64,000 nucleotides of DNA from Pseudomonadota bacterium (lineage in GTDB: Bacteria; Pseudomonadota; Alphaproteobacteria; Rhizobiales; Xanthobacteraceae). Positions within the stretch are counted from its first letter, which is position 1, and each line of letters opens with the position of its first letter. The DNA is taken from the NCBI GenBank assembly GCA_023404675.1, contig JAEYAW010000022.1, positions 1 through 64,000 of the forward strand. The letters run 5' to 3'. Positions 28,190-35,594 of the stretch are shown piece after piece. The notes below the pieces were generated by a model. It ran no database searches. It was not told the DNA's origin and was given only the letters and a program-made list of their open reading frames with translations. The position numbers were made by a program, and so were the translations under genes.

Positions 28190-28418
28190 GATTTCAGATA
28201 TCATTCCTCACATGGAATGTCTGCACCAACTGCATGGCACGCCCCCGTGTCAGGCCGCATGCCTTGACCTGCGGTTCCATCATTTGCCAACATCGCGGAC
28301 ACAACTCGTCCCGCCTCCGGGGCGCCCTCGCAAACCCAATCCGCTCAACATCTCGTCACGGACCGGCGCATCGACCGCCCGTTCCGGTTTCGCGAATCAG
28401 CCAACAGGACTCCGCACC

Positions 28419-29369
28419 ATGCAGAAACGCCCCCTTGGCTCCACCGGCATCGACATCGCCCCGCTCGTGTTCGGCGGCAACGTGTTCGGCTGGACCATCG
28501 ACGAGAAGACGTCCTTCGACGTTCTCGATTCATTCATCGATCACGGCTTCAACGCCATCGACACCGCCGACGTCTATTCCCGCTGGTTCCCCGGCAACAA
28601 GGGCGGCGAATCCGAAACGATCATCGGCAAATGGCTGAAGGCGCGGCCCGGCGCGCGCGACAAGGTCGCGATCTTCACCAAGGTCGGCTTCGACATGGGC
28701 GACGCCCGCAAAGGTCTCAGCGCGCGATGGATCGCGCAGGCGGTCGAGGACTCGCTGACGCGGCTCGGCATCGAGCGGATCGACCTGTATTTCTCGCACA
28801 GCCCGGATCCCGACACGCCTCACGAGGAGACCTTGCGGGCCTATGACAAACTTTTGAAAGACGGCAAGATCCGCAGCATCGGCGCATCGAACTTCAGCGC
28901 GCAGCAGCTTGCCGATGCGCTCAAGGTCGCGCGGGACAACGGCTTGACCCCATATCAGGTGCTGCAGCCGGAGTACAATCTCTACGAGCGTGGCGCTTAC
29001 GAAGGTCCGCTGCGCGACTTCTGCATCCGGGAACGCATGGGCGTCGTCGGCTATTTCAGTCTGGCGTCGGGCTTCCTGTCGGGCAAGTACCGGACCAAGG
29101 AAGAGGCAGCGAAATCACCGCGCGGACACCGGCTGACGAACTATTTCACGCCGCGCGGCGAGGCCATCATCAAGACGCTGCACGAGGTGGCGGCCAGCCA
29201 TGGTGCGACGCCGGCGGAAGTCGCGCTCGCATGGCTGATCGCGCGCGAGGGCGTCACCGCGCCGATCGCCAGCGCCACCAGCGTCGCGCAGGTGGAGAGC
29301 TTCGTCCGGGCCGCGGACTTGACGTTGTCGGATGATGACATGGCCGCGCTCGACGCCGCCAGCGCCTGA
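28419..29369 (+). CDS. Aldo/keto reductase
   Basis: A 316-residue NADPH-dependent oxidoreductase of the AKR fold. The catalytic tetrad is visible as Asp48 (AIDTADVYS), Tyr53, Lys88 (IFTKVGFD) and His127 (LYFSHSPDPDTP). The C-terminal cofactor region AWLIAREGVTAPIASATSVAQVESFVRA matches the usual AKR pattern. The start MQKRPLGSTGIDIAPLVFGGNVFG is the family N-terminus. It is divergent from marR-emrAB, so the MarR operator may also control it, fitting a role in detoxifying aldehydes or xenobiotics. The substrate is unknown. Confidence 0.9.
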   Translation: MQKRPLGSTGIDIAPLVFGGNVFGWTIDEKTSFDVLDSFIDHGFNAIDTADVYSRWFPGNKGGESETIIGKWLKARPGARDKVAIFTKVGFDMGDARKGLSARWIAQAVEDSLTRLGIERIDLYFSHSPDPDTPHEETLRAYDKLLKDGKIRSIGASNFSAQQLADALKVARDNGLTPYQVLQPEYNLYERGAYEGPLRDFCIRERMGVVGYFSLASGFLSGKYRTKEEAAKSPRGHRLTNYFTPRGEAIIKTLHEVAASHGATPAEVALAWLIAREGVTAPIASATSVAQVESFVRAADLTLSDDDMAALDAASA

Positions 29370-29403
29370 CTGTCACGACGCCCCGTCCGGGGCTTCAACC
29401 TGA

Positions 29404-29425
29404 GAGGCCGCGCCAACGCGGCCTC
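29404..29425. terminator. Hairpin between convergent genes
   Basis: A perfect 9-bp stem GAGGCCGCG/CGCGGCCTC with a CCAA loop lies in the 71-nt gap between the aldo/keto reductase and acyl-CoA synthetase stops. There is no T-run, so it may act as a weak bidirectional terminator or simply protect the mRNA ends. Confidence 0.4.
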
Positions 29426-29440
29426 GCCGGGACCACCGCC

Positions 29441-30964
29441 TCAGCCCGCTGCGTGTGCCCCGGACACCGGCCGGGGCGGCGTGTGCCGGAACTCGCGGCC
29501 TTCTTTCAGCCAGCCCAGCCGCTCGTCGCGCAGCATGGTCCGGCGCACCTTGCCGGAATCGTCGCGCACGCTCTCTGTGGCAGGCTCGTAGCTCTCCGGG
29601 TGCTTGTTGCGGCTCAGCCTGTGATCGAGAAACGGACCGAAACTGGCGATGCTGTCCTGCATCCGCGCGGGATCCTCGAATTCGACGATGGCATGAATGC
29701 GCTGCCCGAGTTCGGGATCTGGCAGACCGAGCGCGACGCAGGATCGCACGTCCGGATGCGCCATCAGCGCGGCCTCGATCTCGGCGGGATAGATGTTGGC
29801 GCCGCCGCGCAGGATCATGTCGCTGAGCCGGTCGCCGAGATACAGATAGCCCTCCTCGTCGAGCCGGCCGATGTCGCCAAGCGACTCCCAGCCATCCGGC
29901 CGCCGCTTCGGCGCGGCACCGAGATAATGATAGGTCGAGCCCGGTCCATCCGTCGGAAGAAAATAAACTTCGCCGTATTCGCCGACCGGGACGTCATTGC
30001 CATCCTCGCCGATGATGCGCAGCGCCGAGGCTTCGTCGATCTTGCCGACCGATCCCCTGTGCGCGAGCCATTCGGTGCCGGAGATCACGGTGCGGCCCTG
30101 CCGCTCGGTGCCGCCGTAAAGCTCATAGATCGTTTCAGGGCCGAGCCACTCGATCCAGCGCTCCTTCAGCCAGACCGGCATCGGCGCGGCCATGTGGAAG
30201 ACGGTCTTGAGACTCGACACATCGTAGCGGGCGCGCACCTCCGGCGGCAGCGCCCAGATCCGGTGCATCATGGTCGGCACGAAGTTGACCCATTCGAGCC
30301 GGTCGCGGTCGATCAGCCGCAGCGTCTCCTCGGCGTCGAACTTCGTCATGCCGGTCACCGAGCCGCCCACGAACAGCGCGAAATGCGACACGATGAACGG
30401 CGCGTTGTGATAGAGCGGACCGGGATTGAGCAGGCGCGCGCCGACTTCCATCTGCAGCGGCGGAGCCATCGTGTCGGTCACGGCGGGCGCGTGATCGAGA
30501 ATGACTTTCGGGCGCCCGGTCGAACCGCCCGACGTCATCGCCTTCCAGTAGCGCGCGACCGGGGCCTCGTGCGGCTCGTCCGAAAATCCCTCGGGCGTAA
30601 AATCCTTCGGAAGCGAAACCGGCGCGTTCCATTCCGGCTCGCCGCCGACCACCAGCGATGGTTTGAGAATCTCCAGCACTGCGGCTGCCTCGCCGCGCGG
30701 CAGACGATAGGACAGCGAGGTCGGCGTCGCCCCGCATTTCCACACCGCGAATGTCGTCTCGTAAAAGGCGTTGCTGTTGGGCAGGCCGATGGCGACATAG
30801 TCGCCGGGCTTTACGCCCTTGGCCTGAAAGGCCCGCGCCCGACGGTTGGCATTGCGCTCAAGCTGATCCCAGGTCAGCGCGTCGTCGCCATGCCGGACGG
30901 CAATGGTGCCCGCCGGCTTGCGCTCGGCGTACCAGCGCGGAACGTCGGCAATCGGAATCAGCAT
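29441..30964 (-). CDS. AMP-dependent acyl-CoA synthetase/ligase
   Basis: A 507-residue ANL-superfamily enzyme that activates a carboxylic acid via an acyl-AMP to its CoA thioester. The P-loop TSGGSTGRPKV is at 144-154. The A5-type motif YELYGGTERQG, the A7/A8 block LGDIGRLDEEGYLYLGDRLSDMILRGGANIYPAEIE, and a C-terminal catalytic Lys in DDSGKVRRTML follow. The chain length or substrate (fatty, aromatic or bile-acid type) cannot be told. A good GGGAGGATTCC site precedes the ATG at 30962-30964. No beta-oxidation genes are adjacent. Confidence 0.9.
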   Translation of the reverse strand: MLIPIADVPRWYAERKPAGTIAVRHGDDALTWDQLERNANRRARAFQAKGVKPGDYVAIGLPNSNAFYETTFAVWKCGATPTSLSYRLPRGEAAAVLEILKPSLVVGGEPEWNAPVSLPKDFTPEGFSDEPHEAPVARYWKAMTSGGSTGRPKVILDHAPAVTDTMAPPLQMEVGARLLNPGPLYHNAPFIVSHFALFVGGSVTGMTKFDAEETLRLIDRDRLEWVNFVPTMMHRIWALPPEVRARYDVSSLKTVFHMAAPMPVWLKERWIEWLGPETIYELYGGTERQGRTVISGTEWLAHRGSVGKIDEASALRIIGEDGNDVPVGEYGEVYFLPTDGPGSTYHYLGAAPKRRPDGWESLGDIGRLDEEGYLYLGDRLSDMILRGGANIYPAEIEAALMAHPDVRSCVALGLPDPELGQRIHAIVEFEDPARMQDSIASFGPFLDHRLSRNKHPESYEPATESVRDDSGKVRRTMLRDERLGWLKEGREFRHTPPRPVSGAHAAG

Positions 30965-31042
30965 GGAATCCTCCCGTCAGTTTTTTGCCTTATTGGCGCA
31001 TGACGGCGAGGAGGTAAAGGGGACGTCCGGATGAGAACGCCG

Positions 31043-31207
31043 TCAGTGCCGGCGGAGGATGTTCCGAACCGCCAGCCGGCGCGCCAGCACATAACGCTCG
31101 CGCCATCGCTCCAGATGCCAGAATGCCCAGATGAAAAGGGCCCCCAGACCGGCAGTTATCAAAATCAGAAGGACTGTGAAATCGGCGCTGCTCCAGTCGT
31201 ATTCCAT
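31043..31207 (-). CDS. Small single-pass membrane protein, 54 residues
   Basis: A short open frame starts MEYDWSSADFTVLLILITAG and continues as one hydrophobic helix (about residues 10-30, ending FIWAFW). A strongly basic cytoplasmic tail follows (HLERWRERYVLARRLAVRN, then ILRRH). The negative N-terminus and positive C-terminus fit an N-out, C-in topology. No strong ribosome binding site is seen, only GAG about 10 nt before the ATG. No family was recognised. It sits alone between the acyl-CoA synthetase and the divergent DsbA-like gene. The composition is much more protein-like than other small frames nearby. Confidence 0.5.
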   Translation of the reverse strand: MEYDWSSADFTVLLILITAGLGALFIWAFWHLERWRERYVLARRLAVRNILRRH

Positions 31208-31410
31208 GATGTCGGCTCAAGTTGATGTGACCAGGCAAGATGCGAGGAGACAAGATGTGAGAAGACAAAAAGCAAGGCGCATGCCATGCAATCCCGGCTG
31301 AGCCATGATTTAATGCTGTACGGGCCAGCTTTCGCCTCGCCCGTGCGCGGGGAACATGCGAGCGATGCACCCACCGGCGAATCGGCACGTTTTCAGGACG
31401 GGGTAAACGA

Positions 31411-32067
31411 ATGGTAGATTTCGGACGCCACAAGATCCTCGGTCTGGCGATGGGCCTCGTCCTGGCCCTGACCAGCCAGGCGACGGGAGCGTCCCCGGCC
31501 ACGGCCGACGACGATCCGATCGATCTCGTCATGACCGAGGAATGGGTGCTGCGGGATCCGAATATCCCGGCGGCCGGGAATCCCGACGGCGACATCACCA
31601 TCGTCGAGTATCTCGACGTCCAGTGCCCCTATTGCAAGAAGGTGCATGCCGATCTCACGGAGGTCGCCAAAGAGGACGGCAAGATCCGCATCGTCTACAA
31701 GGAATGGCCGATCTTCGGGGGCGTGTCGGTCTATGCCGCCAAGCTGGTGCAGGCCGCGCGCTACCAGAACAAATATGTCGAAGCCCACGACGCGGTCATT
31801 ACTGCCAAGTCCAAACTGACGGAAGATGGCGTGCGCGACCTGCTGGCGAAAGCCGGCGTGGACGTGCCGCGCGCCGAAGCCGATCTCAAGGCGAACGCCA
31901 AGGAAATCGATTCCACCCTCGCCCGCAACGCGCTGCAGGCTCGCGCGTTTGATTTCAAGGGCACCCCCTCTTTCATCATCGGGAAATTCCGCGTGCCCGG
32001 CGCGCTCGACGCCGCGCTGATCAAGCGGGCCGTTGCCGACGCCCGCGCCGCAAAACAAGGCAAATAG
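31411..32067 (+). CDS. DsbA-family periplasmic thiol:disulfide oxidoreductase
   Basis: A 218-residue thioredoxin-fold protein with a signal peptide (LGLAMGLVLALTSQATGASPA). The active site is CPYC, Cys72-Cys75 in VEYLDVQCPYCKKVHADL, and the cis-proline loop is FKGTPSFIIGKFRVPG. It resembles the Com1/DsbA-like group that oxidises or isomerises disulfides in the periplasm. No dsbB or dsbD is nearby. The start at 31411 follows GGGGTAAACGA. The 268-nt region before the next gene shows nothing notable. Confidence 0.9.
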   Translation: MVDFGRHKILGLAMGLVLALTSQATGASPATADDDPIDLVMTEEWVLRDPNIPAAGNPDGDITIVEYLDVQCPYCKKVHADLTEVAKEDGKIRIVYKEWPIFGGVSVYAAKLVQAARYQNKYVEAHDAVITAKSKLTEDGVRDLLAKAGVDVPRAEADLKANAKEIDSTLARNALQARAFDFKGTPSFIIGKFRVPGALDAALIKRAVADARAAKQGK

Positions 32068-32335
32068 CGCCGCGCTTCAAGCGTTATGTGACGCAGGATG
32101 GTCCAAGCCATCGGGCAAAGCCCCGACCGTGGCTGCGGCGTAGCGCCGCGCGAATCCGGCCCCGGCCTTCCGCGCGGGGCTGAATCGATGCCTTCCGGCG
32201 TCCGAATGGCGATGATCGTCCGGAACGTCGCCGATATCCGGATCACTCCGCACAGCACATTTCCGGCGTCCCCACAGAAGCAGCCCTCATGGCATGCTTC
32301 GTGCTTGAACGAAGGACCGCCGGGAGAATATCGCC

Positions 32336-33262
32336 ATGCCGTTGATCAGCCTCGATATTCGCATGCTGCGCTCGTTCGTGTCCGTGGTGAAGACGGGCAG
32401 CATTACCGAGACCGCGCGTCAGCTCGGGCGCACCCAGCCCGCGATCTCGCTGCAGCTTCAACGGCTTGAGGAGCTCACCAACAAGACTCTGTTCCGTCAC
32501 GAGGGACGGCGGCAGGTGCTCACCGACGAGGGCGACCTGATCCTGTCCTACGCCAAGTCGATCCTGCGGCTGCACGACGAATTGCTGCAGCGGCTGGCCT
32601 CCCCGGACATCGAAGGCAACGTGGTGCTCGGCACGCCGGACCTCTATGCCGCATTCATCCTGCCGGAGATTCTCAACCGTTTCCGCAAGGCGTTCCCTCG
32701 CGTGCAGGTGGAATTGCGCTGCGAGCTGTCGACGCCGCTGGTCGATCTGGTCCGGCGCGGCGATGTCGACCTGGCGCTGGTGACGCGCATGGACGGCTTT
32801 TCCGGCGGCAAGGTGATCGGCAAGGAACAGCTGATCTGGATGGTCGGCGAAAGCTCGGATGCCCATCACATGGATCCGGTGCCGCTGGCGCTGCTGCCGC
32901 CCGGCAACATCTATCGCGAACATGCCATCGACCATCTCGAACGCATGGGCCGGGGTTGGCGCATCAGCTGTGTCAGTTCCAGCGCCTCCGGCCTGCAGGC
33001 CGCGGCGCTGTCGGGCATGGCGGTGACAGTGCTCGGCCGCAGCGCGCTGGTCTCCGGCATGCGCGAGGTCGGGCCGAGCGAAGGATTGCCGCTGCTGCCG
33101 ACTGTCGATCTGCTGCTGTATCGCGCGGCGGGGCGCAATCTCGCGGCAATCGATGCGCTCTATGCGTATCTCGAAAGCTATATCGGCTCGCACTCCGAGC
33201 GCATCAGGCTCTCGGAGATCGGGCAGGCCGCGCCCATGCCGCTGCAGAACGCGGCGGAATAG
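32336..33262 (+). CDS. LysR-family transcriptional regulator
   Basis: A 308-residue regulator. The winged helix-turn-helix covers about residues 6-65 (LDIRMLRSFVSVVKTGSITETARQLGRTQPAISLQLQRLEELTNKTLFRHEGRRQVLTDEG). A periplasmic-binding-protein-like effector domain follows (LGTPDLYAAFILPEILNRFRKAFPRVQVELRCELSTPLVDLVRRGDVDLALVT). CGGGAGAA precedes the ATG. It converges on the amidase that ends the large ABC/molybdenum-hydroxylase operon and could be its regulator, though LysR genes are more often divergent from their targets. Confidence 0.92.
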   Translation: MPLISLDIRMLRSFVSVVKTGSITETARQLGRTQPAISLQLQRLEELTNKTLFRHEGRRQVLTDEGDLILSYAKSILRLHDELLQRLASPDIEGNVVLGTPDLYAAFILPEILNRFRKAFPRVQVELRCELSTPLVDLVRRGDVDLALVTRMDGFSGGKVIGKEQLIWMVGESSDAHHMDPVPLALLPPGNIYREHAIDHLERMGRGWRISCVSSSASGLQAAALSGMAVTVLGRSALVSGMREVGPSEGLPLLPTVDLLLYRAAGRNLAAIDALYAYLESYIGSHSERIRLSEIGQAAPMPLQNAAE

Positions 33263-33298
33263 AACCGTCCAGCACCGGCCGTTCCCGCAACTCTGTCG

Positions 33299-34765
33299 CT
33301 ATCCTTCCAAAAAGGCCGGCCAGATATGGCTCCACGGCCTCGCATCCTCGTACGCGGCGGCGATGCGGAAAATCGTCGGCTCGTCGAGCCATGGCGCGAC
33401 GATCTGGAAACCGATCGGCAGCCCGTCCGTGTCAAACCCGCACGGCACGCTGGCGCCCGGAAGCCCGGCCAGATTCATCGGCCATGAGAACGGCGACCAT
33501 CCGAGGTGCCTGTCGACGGACTGGCCGTCGATGCGATCGACACCGATCGTTCCAGCGGCGAACGCCGTCACCGCAACCGAAGGCGTGATCAGCGCATCCA
33601 CCGACTTGAACGTCTCGACAAAACGTCCGCGCAGTTGCGCCCGCCTGTGAAGCGCATCGACGTAATCGATGCCGCGAAATGTATTGCCCTTGGCGACCAC
33701 CGACTGAAACTCCGGCTCGGAGCGGGCAAGATCGGCCGCCTCGCGATACATCACGGCGGTCGCCTGCTCGGTGAAGCCGACCGGCTGCAACACATTTTCG
33801 AGCAGCCCGCTGCCGAGGCTCACGGGAAGCGCAACGATCTCCGCGCCAAGATTGGCGAGGACATCAACCACGGCCTCGAACGCCCGCCGGACCTGCGGAT
33901 CGACGGCGGCGAAGCCGAGATCGACGCTCGCCGCGATCTTCAAGCCGGTCAGCGGCCCCGGTACCGCAGAGAACTGGCGCGGCGGTTGCGGCAGGCTGAC
34001 CGCGTCGCGCTGATCGTATCGCGCGATGATGCCGAGCAGCATCGCGACATCGGCGACGGTGCGGCCGATGGGACCGGTATGCGCCAGCGATCCCCACGAC
34101 GGCGGGAAGAAACTCGGCGAACGCGGCACGAGGCCAAAGGTCGGCTTGATGCCGAACACGCCGCAGAACGACGACGGCACCCGGATCGAGCCGACCGCGT
34201 CGGTGCCGATGGCCAAAGGCCCGCAGCCCGCCGCCACCGCCGCCGTCGCGCCACCGCTCGATCCGCCGCTGGTGCGATCGCGCCGCCACGGATTGCGGGT
34301 GATGCCGGTCAGCGGCGAATCCGCCGTCAGCTTGTAACCGGACTCGCAGGTCGTGGTCTTGCAGGTGAGCACCGCGCCCGCATCCTTCAGGAACGAGACG
34401 ACGGCCGAATCCTGATCGGGCACGAAGGATTCCAGCGTCGGCGCGCCGGCATGGGCGGGCACGCCCGCCACGAACAGCAGATCCTTGATCGTGACCGGCA
34501 CGCCGCACAGCGGTCCGTCCGGCTCGCCGGACTTCCACGCCTTCGCGGCTTTCTCCGCATCGCTCCGCGCGGTCTCATACATGTCGGTGACGACGACATT
34601 GCAAAGCGCATCGGTCGCGTCCAGCGCGCCGATCACGTCCTCGATCACATCGACTGGCGTGAAGGTCCCCGCCCTGTAGCCGGCGAGCAGTTCGGTCGCA
34701 GGCAGGCGTGCGAGATCGAAGGTCCGCTCGGCAGCAGCCGAGGGACGGCGATTGAGGTCTTCCAT
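33299..34765 (-). CDS. Amidase (amidase signature family)
   Basis: A 488-residue hydrolase with the Ser-cisSer-Lys triad of the amidase signature family: Lys94 in GVPVTIKDLLFVAG, the Ser pair 169-170 in TSGGSSGGATAAVAAG, and nucleophile Ser193 in GTDAVGSIRVPSSFCGVFGIKPTFG. These enzymes hydrolyse carboxamides. It is the last gene of an eight-gene minus-strand run, 18 nt after the FAD subunit of a molybdenum hydroxylase. It probably acts on the hydroxylase product or on the imported amide. No GatB or GatC partner is present, so it is not the tRNA amidotransferase GatA. Substrate unknown. Confidence 0.92.
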   Translation of the reverse strand: MEDLNRRPSAAAERTFDLARLPATELLAGYRAGTFTPVDVIEDVIGALDATDALCNVVVTDMYETARSDAEKAAKAWKSGEPDGPLCGVPVTIKDLLFVAGVPAHAGAPTLESFVPDQDSAVVSFLKDAGAVLTCKTTTCESGYKLTADSPLTGITRNPWRRDRTSGGSSGGATAAVAAGCGPLAIGTDAVGSIRVPSSFCGVFGIKPTFGLVPRSPSFFPPSWGSLAHTGPIGRTVADVAMLLGIIARYDQRDAVSLPQPPRQFSAVPGPLTGLKIAASVDLGFAAVDPQVRRAFEAVVDVLANLGAEIVALPVSLGSGLLENVLQPVGFTEQATAVMYREAADLARSEPEFQSVVAKGNTFRGIDYVDALHRRAQLRGRFVETFKSVDALITPSVAVTAFAAGTIGVDRIDGQSVDRHLGWSPFSWPMNLAGLPGASVPCGFDTDGLPIGFQIVAPWLDEPTIFRIAAAYEDARPWSHIWPAFLEG

Positions 34766-34783
34766 GGCGGTATGCCTGTCTAT

Positions 34784-35584
34784 CTATCCTGCGAGAGCAG
34801 CTTCCACGGCGCGGCGCGCCATCACGACGACGAGATGCGCCCGGTATTCGCTGTCAGCATGCATGTCCGAGTTCAGACCCGACGGCGCGACGGAGACCGG
34901 CAGCAACGCGCGGGCGGAGAAGTCCGCCGCCAGCACGCCCTCGATATCCTTCGCCCGAAACACCGACGGTCCCGCGCCCGTCACCGCGACACGAACCGTG
35001 TCGCCGAACCGGGCGACGAACACGCCGACCAGCGCAAAACGCGACGCCTGGCTCTTGAACTTGGCGTACCCGGCCTTGTCCGGAATCGGAAAGCGGATCG
35101 CGGTGACAAGTTCATCCGGCGCCAGCGCGGTCTGAAACAGACCGGTGAAAAAGTCATCCGCCGCGATCTCGCGCCGATCGGTGATGATGGTCGCGCCGAG
35201 CCCGACCACCGCCGCCGGATAATCGGCAGCGGGATCGGCATTGGCGATCGAGCCGCCGATGGTGCCGCGATGGCGAACCTGCGGATCGCCGATCAGGCTC
35301 GCGAGCACCGGCAGCGCCGGCAGCACGGCCTTCAGCGGAGCGCTTGAGGCAACGTCCACATGGCGCGTCATCGCACCGATGGTCACCGCACTGCCGGTGA
35401 TGGCGATCCCGGCCATGTCGGGGATGCCGGACAGATCGATCAGCGCGCTCGGCGTGGCCAGCCGCTGCTTCATCGTCGGCAGCAGGGTCATGCCGCCGGA
35501 CAGCGGGCGGATTTCATCCCCCGCGCCGAGCAGCGCGACCGCCGCCGCGATGCTGTCCGGCTTGTGATAGGCAAACTCCTTCAT
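34784..35584 (-). CDS. FAD-binding subunit of a molybdenum hydroxylase (CoxM/XdhB-like)
   Basis: A 266-residue medium subunit that carries FAD and passes electrons to the acceptor. The start MKEFAYHKPDSIAAAVALLG is typical. FAD motifs are RPLSGGMTLLPTMKQRLA and the second motif VRHRGTIGGSIANADPAADYPA, both diagnostic. The C-terminal CO-dehydrogenase flavoprotein domain follows (SRFALVGVFVARFGDTVRVAVTGAG). It lies between the large subunit (10-nt gap) and the amidase (18-nt gap). The symbol is left blank because the enzyme is not a true CO dehydrogenase. Confidence 0.93.
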   Translation of the reverse strand: MKEFAYHKPDSIAAAVALLGAGDEIRPLSGGMTLLPTMKQRLATPSALIDLSGIPDMAGIAITGSAVTIGAMTRHVDVASSAPLKAVLPALPVLASLIGDPQVRHRGTIGGSIANADPAADYPAAVVGLGATIITDRREIAADDFFTGLFQTALAPDELVTAIRFPIPDKAGYAKFKSQASRFALVGVFVARFGDTVRVAVTGAGPSVFRAKDIEGVLAADFSARALLPVSVAPSGLNSDMHADSEYRAHLVVVMARRAVEAALAG

Positions 35585-35594
35585 CGCATCCTCC

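Noticed and set aside
33299..34765. GatA subunit of the tRNA amidotransferase
   Set aside because: No gatB or gatC partner is nearby and the gene is embedded in a catabolic operon; a general amidase fits better.
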